A DNA stretch of 64,000 nucleotides, taken from assembly GCA_036571765.1 (NCBI GenBank), contig BROE01000028.1:6413659-6477658 (forward strand), in the 5' to 3' direction. This document shows positions 35,201-48,000 of the stretch, piece by piece (the stretch's first letter is position 1; every line of letters begins with the position of its first letter). The DNA is from Plecoglossus altivelis. Its lineage: Eukaryota > Chordata > Actinopteri > Osmeriformes > Plecoglossidae. The notes under the pieces were generated by a model. The model did not search any database and was not told the origin of the DNA. It saw nothing but the letters and a program-made list of their open reading frames with translations. A program made the translations under genes and the position numbers.

Positions 35201-36629
35201 CCGGCGCGAGCAGGAGCGCATCCACCGCGAGCGGGAGGAGCTCCGGCGGCAGCAGGAGCAGCTGCGGTTCGAGCAGGACCGCCGGCCCATCAAGAGGCCC
35301 TACGACATGGACGGCAGGTAACCCTCACTCCCCCCTGCCACCCCCACCACCACCACCACCGGCCCCATCAGCCTCCATCCACTCCTGTCAGTGTGTCACG
35401 AGGGCATGTTACCATCACTGACCCCCCCAGGTCCTTCTCCTACAGGAAGGACGACTGGCAGGACAAGCGGCTGGCCATGGACGACCGCTACGGCGGCCGC
35501 TCCGACTTCAGCCGCCAGGACCGCTACCAGGACATCGACCACCGGGACCGCGGCCGTTACCAGGACGACGGCATGATGGACAGGTGGGGGAGAGCTGGCC
35601 GTGGAATGGGTGGATCTTGAAGTGTTGAAGAGCGTGTGTTTTGAGCTCTGTGACTGATGTCATGTTCTCTCTCTCTGTCGCTCGCTCGCTCGCTCTCTCT
35701 CTCGTAGGAGAGACACCTCCAGGAACGTGGTGGGAGACAGAGACAGCCAGGTATGAAGCCAGCCTCCAGGTCCCTGAGAGGGGCTCTGCTCTTTCCACAG
35801 TCACTTCAGGTTCATGTCTGATGAGTCCTCTCTCCGTCTCTCTCCCCCTATGTCTCTCTATCCGTCCCCTCTCCTGAGCAGCACTTCTCAGACCGTGCTG
35901 ATCGACACGGCAGAGACTCCAGAGACTCCTGGACTGGAGGCTATGACAAGCGCAACATCACACCCAGGTCAAGACCTCCCTCTCATCTTTAAACACATAT
36001 AGACACACACACACACACACACACATACACACACTTGTGTCAAGGAGCTAACTGTGTGTGTGTGTGTGTGTGTGTGGCCATGCAGGGACGGGGGCCGTGA
36101 CTGGGACTCTGGTCGTAAACTGGACACAGACAGAGCGTGGCAAAGTAAGAGGCTCCATCGGTTTAACTGTCGTGCTGTTAGGGTCACATGGCTGACCTCG
36201 CTGGGTCTTTGACTTACCTGCATGTGTGTGTGTGCGTGTGCGTGTCAGGTCGAGACGGAGGCATCCCTGGGCAGAGTCACATGGCACGAGGAGGCATGGC
36301 AAGGTAAACACTACCACCTGTCTGGACGCCGGTTCGACTTCATACACGCGAAGCCACCTTTGACCGTTACAGCAGCTTTTGACTGATTCGTTTGCAGATT
36401 TCTTGAAATACCAGTAGTGCAGGAACAGCAGGCTTGTCATGTCTAGACTGATGTCCTCCTCCTGGGGTGGGTTTAACTCCTCTCCTCCCTACGCCCCCCC
36501 CCCCCCTGCAGTCGCGGAGGCTACATGGGCACCGGCACGTCTCAGTCCCTGTCTGGAGCGCTCAACAGGCAGAACCACATGATGCAGGGTAGCAGCATGC
36601 AGGGTGCGGCCTTCGGGCGGCGCTATTGA
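29295..36629 (+). CDS. safb: Scaffold attachment factor B (SAFB)
   Basis: A nuclear matrix, RNA and S/MAR-DNA binding protein. Twenty-two coding exons: 29295-29462, 29872-29962, 30090-30154, 30355-30603, 30737-30808, 30937-30982, 31853-32294, 32704-32750, 32908-33002, 33156-33305, 33424-33521, 33652-33704, 33828-33907, 34023-34168, 34446-34539, 35121-35317, 35431-35583, 35708-35750, 35882-35967, 36086-36144, 36249-36303 and 36512-36629. They sum to 2607 nt (868 aa; human SAFB is 915). Domain order: SAP domain about 20-56 (LSELRVIDLKAELKKR), a long acidic region 109-378, RRM about 399-475 with RNP2 LWVSGL and RNP1 CYGFVTM, a Lys/Glu linker, an Arg/Glu-rich coiled segment about 560-700, then a Gly/Arg-rich tail ending FGRRY, as in mammalian SAFB. 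Exon 17 has a second in-frame acceptor 15 nt downstream (35446). Human SAFB and SAFB2 are adjacent; only one copy is seen here. Confidence 0.97.
32833..32900 (+). repeat. (TG)n tract directly upstream of safb exon 9 acceptor
   Basis: About 65 bp of TG/CG repeat ends 7 bp before the AG of safb exon 9, the first RRM exon. In the transcript it is a UG repeat in the position normally held by a polypyrimidine tract. Confidence 0.93.
34763..34835. repeat. Possible teleost interspersed-repeat fragment in safb intron 15
   Basis: A block reading CTGCACCCCTCCGACAGTGCAGG then GGTGCCTTGTTCAGGGGC resembles a dispersed fish repeat that carries 'aggtgccttgctcaagggcac'. It is preceded by a C homopolymer. 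No search was possible. Confidence 0.35.
36002..36080. repeat. (CA)n / (TG)n pair before safb exon 20
   Basis: A CA run at about 36002-36032 and a TG run at about 36054-36076 can pair as an inverted repeat. The TG run ends some 10 bp before the exon 20 acceptor at 36085. Confidence 0.9.
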
Positions 36630-37557
36630 GCCCGCCGTCCGGGCCAGCCGTCCGTCTGCGTAAAGAGGTTAACAATGTATTTATCTCTGTGTCAATCTTG
36701 TCAGTTCATACCCAGGGGGGCAAATTCTATACACATGTTTTTTTTTTTTTTGTTCTCTTTCGCAACATGACGTGTTACAAGTGTTTGATGTCACTCGAAT
36801 TAATCCGAATCAAGAGACCGAATTGCGTTTTATTTCTCTTTTTTTTTTGTATCGTTTCAAGTGTTTGGTTTTTGTTCCTGTGTGACTCCAGTCTGTGACT
36901 GTCAGGTGTGTTTGCCCCTGGTCATGAGATGCTGTAGACATGTCCTGCAGGGCTCCCCATCTCACACACACACACACACACACGCGTACACTGTGTGTGT
37001 GTGAGACGCAGCGCTGACCCGACGGTGTGGTGGGTGTGTGGAAGACTTGAGGGGCCTCGTCTACAGGCTCTCCTGGCTGGCTGACACCCACCGGCCCCTA
37101 GAGACCCTGCGTCTTGCAGCTTGTACATACTGCTCCAGCTGTGACTTCAGTCCCTCTCCTCCAACACCCACAACCCTCTCCCCACCCTCTCCCCCTGTCC
37201 GTCCTCTCTGAAGGGAGACAGGGAGAGAAGAAATGCTTCTTATTTTTTAACGTAGATACACAACGGAACTAAAAGGAAACAGCTTTCCGTTGCGATCGAC
37301 CCCCCTTCGTGATTCAGTTTTTTTTTGTTTTTTTTTGCTGCGATGTTCAAGCCATCGCTCTTTTTCTCCTTAATTCTTTTTATTGTTGTTTTTTTTTAAG
37401 TGATTTGGTGTGAGTGGTGAGGAATGCTCAGGAATGTGTTGCTCTTCTCGTTTGAACCTCCCCCCCCCCTCCACTGAAACCTGTGGCGAACGACCAAGTG
37501 GCTCATTGTACTTCAGACTCTGTAACCATCACATGTGTTTTCATCGTAGTTTTTGTA

Positions 37558-37563
37558 AATAAA
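37558..37563 (+). promoter_or_regulatory. safb: safb polyadenylation signal (AATAAA)
   Basis: AATAAA about 930 nt after the stop codon, following a T-rich 3' UTR. A second AATAAA lies at about 37735. Confidence 0.65.
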
Positions 37564-39785
37564 AAACCTTTTTCAGACTTTGTATGGACACGGCATGGCG
37601 GTGGTCACTCGCAGCGCTGAAAGTGCGGCCGAACAAGGCGGCAGGCCGACTCGTGACGTTGTTCTCTTGTTCTGCCACTAGAGGTCGTGTTAGCCCAATG
37701 AAAACGGAGGGAGTGTCTGAAATGCTGTTTGATGAATAAAGGTTTTTGGATTTTCCGTTTGGCAGTGTGACTTGACTGAAGCTGGCATCGGTGTCGTTCT
37801 CTCGACCAAACGTTCTGCCTCAAAGCAGCAAGAAGGGTTCAGAAAGGACGGAGCAACCGTTACTAGGTTCATGGCTAAATCCGAATGACAATTTTCCTGG
37901 ATTTGCTGGTGTCTTTGATCTTCTGTGGCTATATTTCATAGTAGAACTCATCATTAGGTCAATCTGAATTAATCGTGTGATTTCATTCGCCCGACATCCA
38001 TGCCAAACGTTGGGTCAAAGTAGAGTTGACTAGTTATTGTTGGAGCAGGAACCTTAGAACCTAGCTGTCCAACATCACCCAACAGTTTCATGTGGACGGA
38101 CAAAATCTCAAAACACAGAAGATTCTAGTTCAGATCAAACCCGGTATGTCCGTGATCTGTTTCGAAAACCAAGCGAGCCAGTTGAATGCGTTGACGCATG
38201 AGTCTAGGGGTAGTCTGAGCAGGGCCCTGTGAGAAGACTGTTCTGTTGCCACATGAGGCTGGATCCTGAGACCCTCTCTCTCTGACCAGACTGGGGACTG
38301 ATACCCAAGCAAGCAGGTCTCAGCTGGCCTGGTCGGACTAGAGTGCATGTTGCACAGAAAAGTGAAGCTGTTTGGGGGGAGAGGGGGAGGGGGACGAGAG
38401 GGGGAGTGGAGGGAGGGGGACCCAGTTTTCTAATTGCTCAATCCTTGACTCAATATTTACTTTGTTACGGAAGCACAAAAATAGAGTTCTCTTCCTGTTG
38501 CACACTTTCTATCTCCCATAATTAACTGGCTGCAATTTGGAGCTCTTCTCCTTTCAGCTTCCTCTTTGGGGTTTTTTCCGGCTCCAAATGTTTCCCTCTT
38601 TCCGTTGAGTCAGAGTGAGTGCCTGAGGATGGCGTATGTGTCACCCAGAGAGAGGAGGCCGTGCACCACCTCTGGACTCTAACCCTAACCCGGTACGCCA
38701 GCGAGCCCTGGTCGCCCTGATGAAGGCCACGTACACCTTGAAGAATCAGCCCATCGTGTCCTTTCTGCGTGCTCAGCTGTTTACTCACCAAAAGGGAGTA
38801 AAACTAGATACTCTCTTGCACACACACACGCACGCACACACACACACACCCTGACTGTGAGGGCAGAGACCTTGCCGTTGCGTTATCCCGTCCCGAAGCA
38901 GGCATCGACCTCTCAAAGCACGGGATCTTCTGACAACATCCAAAGACAAACTTTCCAAGGAGGAAGGAACCATTGATAAAGCGTGGAAGGAGACCTTGAA
39001 TAGACCCCTTTGTTAGGACTCGCTGTGGTTATTCACAGATAGATCGCCCAAGGCCACGAGTCGTTTTTCAACCGACGTAACCTCTCGCACTCTCGGCCTC
39101 GGTGCCCTCCTGGATTACGGCGTTCCTAGAACGTCCTGCAGAGGGCGACGTGAGCCAGCGGTTCAACGCACTCTCAGCCAAGCCTCCCGGGACGGACCAC
39201 GAGGAGACAGACACGGCACCTGGGAGATAGAGATCTGACCAGGAACAGATGAATCCGCATCAAAGAGGATCAGAGCATCTCTGTTATCGAGGCGCTTACG
39301 GCCATCGACACGGTTTCAACCTGTCTACTTTCAAAGGAATTTTCGTATAGGGGGAGATAGGATATCTGTTTGCTAAGAGGCAGTGATAAGATAGGTCTCT
39401 TGCTTTTCCACTGGGCCGTCCGCTAAACCGTCCTGGAAATATGGGCCAGTTGAGCAACTATACAGGCATCACGCGTCCACCAAACGCTGGGAATCACTTT
39501 TCGTTTTGGCTGACTTTCACGTGCTCGGAAAAAGAGCTGTATCAGTGAGAGAAAATGAGTCAGGCGTCTGCATTCCAGAATCGGAGCGAATATTGGATTA
39601 GAATATTGGGATTCTGTTCAGGTTCTATTCAGCACATTAGTGCCACCTCTACACGCCCTCCCCCCCCACACACATCCCCACCCCAAAAGCCCCCAGCTCG
39701 CGTAAGACTTCTCACATGTTAAGCTGGCAGTGATGGAGGGCGCTCTGCCTTTCGGTTATGGAACGTGACACGGGACATACATGAC

Positions 39786-39890
39786 AGTGTGTGTGCGTGC
39801 GTGCGTGCGTGCGTGTGTGTGTGTGTGTGCGTGCGTGTGTGTGCGTGCGTGTGTGTGTGTGCGTGCGTGTGTGCGTGTGTGTGTACACCA
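39786..39890. repeat. (TG/CG)n microsatellite
   Basis: GTGC/GTGT alternating repeat of about 100 bp, all alternating purine-pyrimidine, so a potential Z-DNA tract. Similar compound tracts occur at 40760-40812 and 42030-42125. Confidence 0.9.
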
Positions 39891-40415
39891 CTCAGGAGGT
39901 GGGGCAGTGTGTGCACTGGCCCCAGGGGCAGGTTTTGTATCTCAACATGATTGTGCCAGAGAGGAATCAGCACTGACCTTTAGTGAGAGAGAGATAGAGA
40001 GCTTCTTAAAGCCTGGGCGTACATGACACAGTGCTGACTGCTCATTATAGTACATGCCTTACACATGCGTGCAGTGTGTTAGCAATTATTCAGTCATTAA
40101 TATCTAAAGCCCCAACAAAGGACTTAGACTGGAGCTGAGAGGAGGGCAGGAGATTATCGAGAGCTTTAAGCTTTAGGATTCCTGTGTACCTGTACTTGCA
40201 AATAGCAAAAAACACTAAAAACTGAAACACACACTCTGAAATTCAGTGGTATTTAGACATTAGCAATCCAGCCCTAAAACGCATGCCAGAGCCGTCTGAG
40301 ACAGAATATGTGTGAAGTGTGCAACAGTAGATTGCAAGTAGTCAGGCTTTGAAATAACCAGGATCTCAGATCAGCTGCAATGAGCTGCTCCTTAGAGTCA
40401 GAACACTGAGTACCC

Positions 40416-40449
<34 letters not shown>

Positions 40450-41120
40450 TGCTCCTACATGAAGTCGTTCTTTGTCAACCTCCAGTAGGATGGCATGTTT
40501 CTCACACAGGCAGCACATGAGCCATAACAGATGTAGCATTCACCCGCACATACGTCTCCCTTCTCTGATCTGTCCATGTAAGCGCGTGGGTACATGTGTG
40601 TGCACACATCAGCTTTGTTGTGTGTTTGTGTGTGTGTGTGCGTGCGTGTGCGACCAGATGCAGATGTGTTGCGTGTGCCCGTGCTCATGATGTGTGTGCA
40701 TCCTTGGCATGTTCGAGTGCGTACGCACGTATAGAGCGGCCCACTGACACGGTCCAAATCTGTGCGTGCGTGTGCGTATGCACGTGCGTGTGTGCGTGCG
40801 TGTGTGTGTGTGGTGCAGCTGCAACAGACAGACTTGGCAGTCAACACCCACCCCAGTGGACCTGGCTGTCCTGTGTGCGCTGAGGCAGGGGGGGAGGCCG
40901 GGTGGAGCTCAGAACTCTTGACTGGAGCGCTGGGGAGACCTTGGCAGTGTCTGGTTTGGATTAGTCCTCCTTCCACTGTTCCACCCCCCCCCAGCCCCCC
41001 CCACACACACACATACAGAACATACCCCACCCCCCTGGAAGACTGAATTCTAAGTGTACACCAAGAACTTCAAGAACTGTGGTATGACGCAAGCCTGTAA
41101 GCGCACACGCACGCACACAC

Positions 41121-41156
<36 letters not shown>

Positions 41157-41259
41157 CTCCCTCACAAAGTCCCTCTGCCCGAGAGCTCCCTCCTCCTCTC
41201 TGTCACCCCACAAAGGAGGGGATGAAAAAGGAGCCCCGGTTTCTGCTGTCCTCCCGGTC

Positions 41260-41293
41260 TTTACGACCCGGTCCCTCTGCGGAGGGTCGTAAA
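41260..41293. repeat. 10-bp inverted repeat with 14-nt loop
   Basis: TTTACGACCC at 41260-41269 pairs with GGGTCGTAAA at 41284-41293. There is no coding context and no U-run that would suggest a terminator. Confidence 0.75.
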
Positions 41294-41889
41294 AGCCGCC
41301 TCGCGCTGTGGGGACCGTGCGCTACCCCGCCCCCATGTCCCTCGGCCCTCTTGTATAGGGGTTTCAATCACGTAGAACATCTGTAGTGCACGGCTGCTAA
41401 TTAGTCGCTTTCTTTGGCTTTCAAAAGACCTGACAGAAATAAGCTGTGGATGGGGGGGGCAATGACACTTAAAACGTTTTTTTTTTAACGTCGAGTGGAG
41501 GTGGAGGGGAGGTCAAATAAAAGAAGTGAGGAGGGGGGTGGGGGAGTGTAAAAGGAGGAGGGGGATAAGTGGAGGAGGAAAGGAAGGCGAGTGAAGGAGG
41601 GGAGGAGGACGAGGGGAGCAGACTCCAGGGCAGCTTGGTCTGGACGTTTCCCCCACAACAGCAATATAGTGTCTCCTCCACAAGCAGAACTTTGACGCTC
41701 TACAGTGCTTGGAACCATGCAAGCTCCCCTGCTGGTCTCCTTTTAGAGGCCTGCTTCATCCGGCAGTGAAACCAGACCCCTTAACTCACCAGGTCCCCCT
41801 TTGTGAGTAAACACACGTGGTTTTGGCGAAGGGATCTATCTCCAGACTCCAGTCTGTTGACAGAGGGAGCGAGAGAGAGACTTAGAATG

Positions 41890-41924
<35 letters not shown>

Positions 41925-44785
41925 GTGTTTGTGTGCGTGTGTCTTTCTGCTTTCTAGGATGGATGGATGGGCTCCTTTGAAGTAGCCTGAGTATTGTAAA
42001 CATAGGGGCCTCCAGTCCCAGCTGTGTTATGCTGTGCGTGCGCGTGCGTGTGCGTGCGGATGCATGTGCTTGCATGCATGCATGGCCTTCTGTGGGTGCG
42101 TGTGTGCATGCGTGTGTGTGCAGGCATGCGTCCGGATGCAGGTCAAGCATGCTTGCGCCGGCATTTGGCCCAGACGGGGCCGTATTTCTCGCTCGCGTAA
42201 ATGTTTGCCATTAACGACGACACTGCTTGTTGTCCCATCGAGGGTCTGGACTGCTCAGCTGGTTCTCTGGCTCCCAGGGGCCTCGCTGCTAGGTCAAGCA
42301 GCCCTAACTCACATCTAGGGAGGGATGTTTATGGAAACAAACACCTCCCTGCAGGTTGGTTCTCCATCACGCTAAGAAGAGAATGGGAGCAAATGGAAAC
42401 AGACTCTCTGAACCCTCAGCGTCGAGGCCGACCCAGGTTGTCGGGGGGCAAAACCCAACGAGGGGTTGAGGAGTAAGGACATTCTTTCCTGACAGGAAAT
42501 GGTTTCCTTCTCTTCCTGCAGCTGGAGGGGAACTCACCGTTAGCTTTTCATTTCCTCGTCGCCATGGTAATCAGGCCGATTGCAGCAATGCGTGAGACTA
42601 AACTGAGGCAGCAAACGTGATGTGTACCAGACAATGCACCTCTGGCTGTCTGGCTGTCTGTCTGGCTGACTGGTGTGTAGCGTGAGAGCGGAGGTATGTC
42701 TGTGGATGTGTGTGTGTGTGTGTGTGATTCCAATCATGTGCTTTTGGAACCCTAAAGATGGAACCCATCAAGATCACCCCTCATATGTACTTTGACTGTA
42801 TCCAGTTGAGCGGCCAGCTTATCTCCTCGCTTATCTCCTAGCATCTCCTGGGAGGGGTAAGGCTGAGAGAAAGATCTAGAAGCTAGGCGTTGCTCTGGCT
42901 GTTAACCACTGGGTTGTGCCCGGAACAGGGAGGCTAAACATCACTTCCTTGTGGTGTGTCAGACCCAACATTGTCATTGGGCCCAATTAGACGAATAAGC
43001 TGTCTATGTTTAGTTAGATGGTAAAGAGGAGCTGATTTGGTCCACCACTGGGAAAGTGATGGCTGCTTTGCCATGGTTTGTACCAAATGTGGGTCAAACA
43101 AACTGAATACAGCGCAGACAAAATCGTGCAACCTCTATGGAGACACTGGAGAGCACCTTTTCATTCTTGACGTGGTCATTTTTACAGGGATTCATCGTTT
43201 TCGACACACCCCTGTCTTAAGCCCATTGGCTGGGGGTTACTGTGAGGCATTCTGGGTTTGCCACGCCCATAACCCTTCACATGTAACCACTGACAGGATG
43301 CAGGTGCATAGATACGTTGGCTTTGCAAGATGATTCCATTGAATGATACGATATTTTGACAGGTAAGTAAGGAGGGGTTTTGCTCCAGAGGAGAGGAGAG
43401 AGTCTGGCTCTAAGTCCAGCAGGGGTTTCATGGATTATGTAGAAAAACAGTGGATACTATAACCTGGACAAGCAAACATTCAATGTTTTTGTCTGTCGAG
43501 ATCAAATAATATAATGGGAATGTAAAGGATATGGTTTGGGATAACCTGCTGTTGTTTTCGTCCACTAGACTTTCCAGACTCAAATAAGACCCGCATGTAT
43601 ATTGGGCTATATTTAAGGTGTGCCACGCTTCACTTTCTAGTAAACTGCAATTGTTTATAAAAACCGGTCTTTCTCATCCATTTTCACACCCACGCGTCTC
43701 TCATCTGTGTTATTTTTTAATTTGACATCCGCGTGCAGAGATGCATGCAAGTCTATGAAACTGTTTTGCTGCCAGCATGAAATGGAAATTGCGTTTTTAA
43801 CATCTGTGTTTCACTGTCGCAATGAAACGCATTTGGCCTACCAAGTAATTCTGGCTCTTCGTCTCAGAACAAAGGACATTCGTCGCGCACACTCTCGGAC
43901 TTCTTAGACTCGTGGCATCATTGTTAGTCCACCGAGGTTTGCCATTGTTTCCAAATTCAATTGCAAGTAACCGTTCTGGAAGCCCAACCAATGAGCAAGC
44001 GAGTTTCCCAACACACCCAGACCCTCCTAGGACAAGAAAGTAGAGACATCTCCAGTCCCGGCCAACTCTCTGACGCGAAAGTACTGTAGCCATTCTAATC
44101 GGTTCCAAGAAACAATTTGCACGTCAAAACTCGCCATTTCATACACATAAACTCCTCAATCATCGTTTATAAAAATGTTCAATAAAAAATATTTAGAGAA
44201 ATCAATGAAAATGTGTTTAATTTAAAGAGCATGTGTAACCAACAATCCCTGTACGAAATTGAATGATCGATTAAATGAATGTTCTGGAATGAAAGTCGAC
44301 TTCAAATTCTTTGATCGAGTATGCATTCCCTTCTATTTATTTTCGTTTATTATTCTCTGTTGTATTGGCTATTGACGGAAATATAAGAGCCAGCATAAAA
44401 ATATATGTAGGCCTATTTAATTTGATCTCTCAAAAAGCATGTCTTTTAATATTGTGGTTTTGAAACGGTAAACAATTGGATGACGCTGAAAAACGAATAT
44501 AACTTTTATTAGGCTACCTACTTTTTTATTGACATTTCATTACGATCTAATTGCATGTTGTGCAAGATTATATTTGTGAAATAAAAGTTAGACATTTGTC
44601 AACTCATCATATTGTCATAACAGGCATATAATCGCAAGATAACCCATGCCAACTACAGCTAACCCATGTTTGGCCTCCTCCCCCAAGCGTGGGGTCGTTC
44701 CTGCTTGGCGCAGGGGGAGTTGTGAATGATTTCAGAGCTAATAGCAAGTTTGGAAAGGGTTCAAGCCCAGCCCACTTACTCCAGA

Positions 44786-44830
44786 CCAATGGTGAATGTT
44801 TATTCAAATGAGCGACTCATAAAGATAAGT
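44786..44830 (+). promoter_or_regulatory. lpl: lpl core promoter: CCAAT box plus octamer-like element
   Basis: CCAAT at 44786-44790 is followed 16 bp later by ATTCAAAT (44802-44809), an octamer-like site, and then an A-rich CATAAAGATA. The human LPL promoter is known to carry an NF-Y CCAAT site at about -65 and an Oct-1 site at about -46, so the order and spacing match. The predicted transcription start would be near 44850, leaving a 5' UTR of roughly 160 nt. Confidence 0.6.
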
Positions 44831-45012
44831 TGGTGCGCAATTGTGGCAGACTTCAGAGAACCTTTAGCCTTCACCGCATCTCAGGACCCACTTTGGCCGG
44901 AGTCTGACTAAAAGTGACCCGTGTAATTGGATATACCACTGTTAAAACAAAATTCAAGAAACTTTTTTATTCCGGGACCTGTCAGGGGAACAAAACCAAA
45001 TCCAACAATAAT

Positions 45013-48000
45013 ATGGGAAAGGAAACTATCTATCTGCTCACCTTTTGGATAACTTTGTTAAAAATCTGTGCAGTCCTTTCATTCACCAATGACCCAACTT
45101 TTCATGGTGAGTATTTTTCATGATAAAAAATGAAATAAAAAGCACGGTTTCAAACAATACAAGGCTGGCTGCAAAAACTGTGAACTGCGATGTTGAATTG
45201 ATCTCATAAAATAAACACTAGTGTTTACGGGAGGGACATAATTAATTCAGCCCGCTGCGAGTGACCGAGAGTAACCCACGCTGTGGTCCGGGATTAGATG
45301 AGAGACACCAAACTTGCCCAGTTGCTCAGCCGGAGAGCAACATTCTTTAAATAGTTGATCAATTTAATGCATTTGTGGTCTGTTTGGTCAGACTGCAGAC
45401 TACACAATTGTAAAGACTTTCGTATTTTATTTGATTTACATATGGAAGAAATTAAGGTCAGTTTGCAGTTTAAATCTATTCCATATTTCGTTGTTTTTCC
45501 ATACATTCAGATGTGAAATTACAGCGCTGAGTACTATTCTTTATTCAATTGAATCGCAAAAACTCGATTCTTGGAGAGAATATTTGAGCTGGTGAATACA
45601 TGTAAGACAAAAGGGGGCGATATCCTACTTCATAATAGAAATAGCCTAGCAAACTGAACCGCATATCAAACGGATTTTGGATTTAGATTTACTGTAACTT
45701 TTCTTTAAATACATTTATCTGTGCGTTATTTTTCCAGCACTCATCCAAAAAAAAAATTCACCAACAGTAAAATTGGGAAAACTATATGGTTGGTTATTTA
45801 TTTTAATTTGAGATCCATTGATTCATTCATTCATTTTCTACTGCCGGTCCCTGGGAGGGATTGCGGTGCCGCTTGTTCCTGTTTGGGGTCACGGGTGACT
45901 GGAACCTAACCCAGAAACTTTGGGCCATAGGCAGGGTACACCCTGGACTGGGGCTAAAAAGTCACGGGGCAAATATTTGAGATGATATAGCATATTATGA
46001 TGACTGGATGTTATAGATCTGTATGGCCCCATTTACTGAATGAAGACCAGATATATCTGATAGACTGATGGAAAATAATTGTAATAGGCGAAAAACGTGT
46101 CGTTTCTATATAACCCCAAAGTCTGACATCATCATTATGCACCTAATGTGTCTCTGTTGTCCAGGTAACACCACTAAGAGCCAAACGCTCTCCACCATTC
46201 CGGATTGGCTCTTGGACTACACTGACATCGTGTCCAAGTTCTCTCTCCGCACAGCTGAGACTCCTGATGATGACCTATGCTACCTAGTCCCCGGCCAACC
46301 AAAGACCATCGCAGAGTGTGAGTTCAACCCTGACACGCAGACCTTCGTCATCATCCACGGCTGGACGGTAAGTGGAGCCAGCGAAGAGTTGGCAACATGT
46401 CATATAATCATCCTTTGCGTACTCATTTGAACATGCTCTTTTTCTGTATCCTTCGATGCAAATGTTTAAAGTTTAAGGGCAAAAAGTTAAGATAGATGAC
46501 TATCTTTTCCTTTTCCTCTTCACCCACCAAAACCAGTTCAGCAATTACACAGTCTCATATTGAGTGGCAGGCACAATGCCAACCAGTAATGTCATCCTAA
46601 CCAATCATGCTGGCTGGGACCCTGCAGAGGCCTGGCCAGAATCCAATCAGAGCGCTGACTAGGCAATGAGGTGAAAGGACTTGAGCACGTTGCGCCAGCG
46701 GATGACCTTATCGTGTGTATGTATGTCTGTATGTATGTGTGCCTGAATGTGTGTGTGTGTGTGTTTGTGCGTGCAGATTACAGGACTCTTCGAAAGCTGG
46801 GTCCCCAAGCTGGTGTCGGCCCTGTACCAGAGGGAACCCAGTGCCAACGTGATTGTGGTGGACTGGCTGACCCGTGCCCAGCAACACTACACCACCTCGG
46901 CCGCCTACACCAAGTTAGTGGGCCGGGACGTGGCCAAGTTCGTCAACTGGATACAGGTAGGGGCTTCCTTCAGAGCAATTACTAGTTGCAAATACTCGAA
47001 ATAAGGGCAATTTGTTCCAAAACAGAAGTGGAATTTTCCATTTTCTATCAACAACAAGTGTCATATCCGAAAGCCAAATATGTAGCAAATGTTCCCTATT
47101 GGATTGGGACAACGAGGAAGGGAGAGTGTCTGAGTAACGGTAGTCTAGCTATTGTGTCTGAGGTACGTTTCTGCCTCCTCAGAAGTCCCGTGGTTAAATA
47201 TGTAGCTGATGAAGTCATCTGTGTACTGGCAGAGGAGGAGGCCTGACTCCTCTGCTGTTAGGATTTGCTACATAACATAACCATGATAGCCGAGCATTAG
47301 CCAGTCATCCCACGGCTCACCCACTGATTATAAGAACTGCACGTAGCGCTTAGAATTCCCCTCAAGATAAAAGACCACGAAACAGCTGCTTGAAATCCAA
47401 TACAGATCTCGTTTCCTTGACTTTAATCCTGAGCTAGAATCCTTCATATCCTTCATTTTGAATGTTGGCGTCTGACCAGAGTTTGGTTAATCTGGATATG
47501 GTTCATCTCATCTCTTCTCATGTCCTCCACCCCTCCCCCCCTGCAGAAGGAACTCCAGTACCCCTGGGAGAAGTTGCATCTGCTGGGCTACAGCCTGGGT
47601 GCTCATGTGGCAGGCATAGCTGGAGCCCTAACTGAGAACAAGGTGTCCAGGATCACAGGTACCTACAGCAAACAGTCTGCCTCTCTCTACACCCGTCTCT
47701 CTTCCTACACCACGCCTAGACCTGTCTGTCACCACCAGATACCTGTCTCTCTCGTACAGTCTCACCCCTCCCTGTCTCACTCTTTGGTTGTCCCTAGGAT
47801 CAGGATTGATCTGTAATCAGTTTTTTTTGTACCTTTCTTTATCCCCCTTCCTCGTTCCCTCCATCGCCCCTCCCAGGTTTGGACCCGGCAGGACCCAGCT
47901 TTGAGTACGCCGACTCGCAGAGCACGCTGTCCCCGGACGACGCAGAGTTTGTGGATGTCATCCACACCAACACCCGGGGCTCCCCCGACCGCAGCATCGG

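Larger units (their letters stand above)
37740..44780. other. Repeat-rich intergenic region, no gene recognised
   Basis: Seven kilobases between safb and lpl with no exon I can assign to a family on either strand. TG/CA tracts lie at 38820-38850, 39786-39890, 40419-40448, 40618-40650, 40760-40812, 41100-41155, 41886-41942 and 42030-42125, with GA- and GGGA-rich stretches near 38380-38420 and 41500-41620. From about 43 kb onward the sequence becomes AT-rich and largely free of repeats. Enhancers of lpl could lie there, but nothing in the sequence proves it. Confidence 0.6.
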
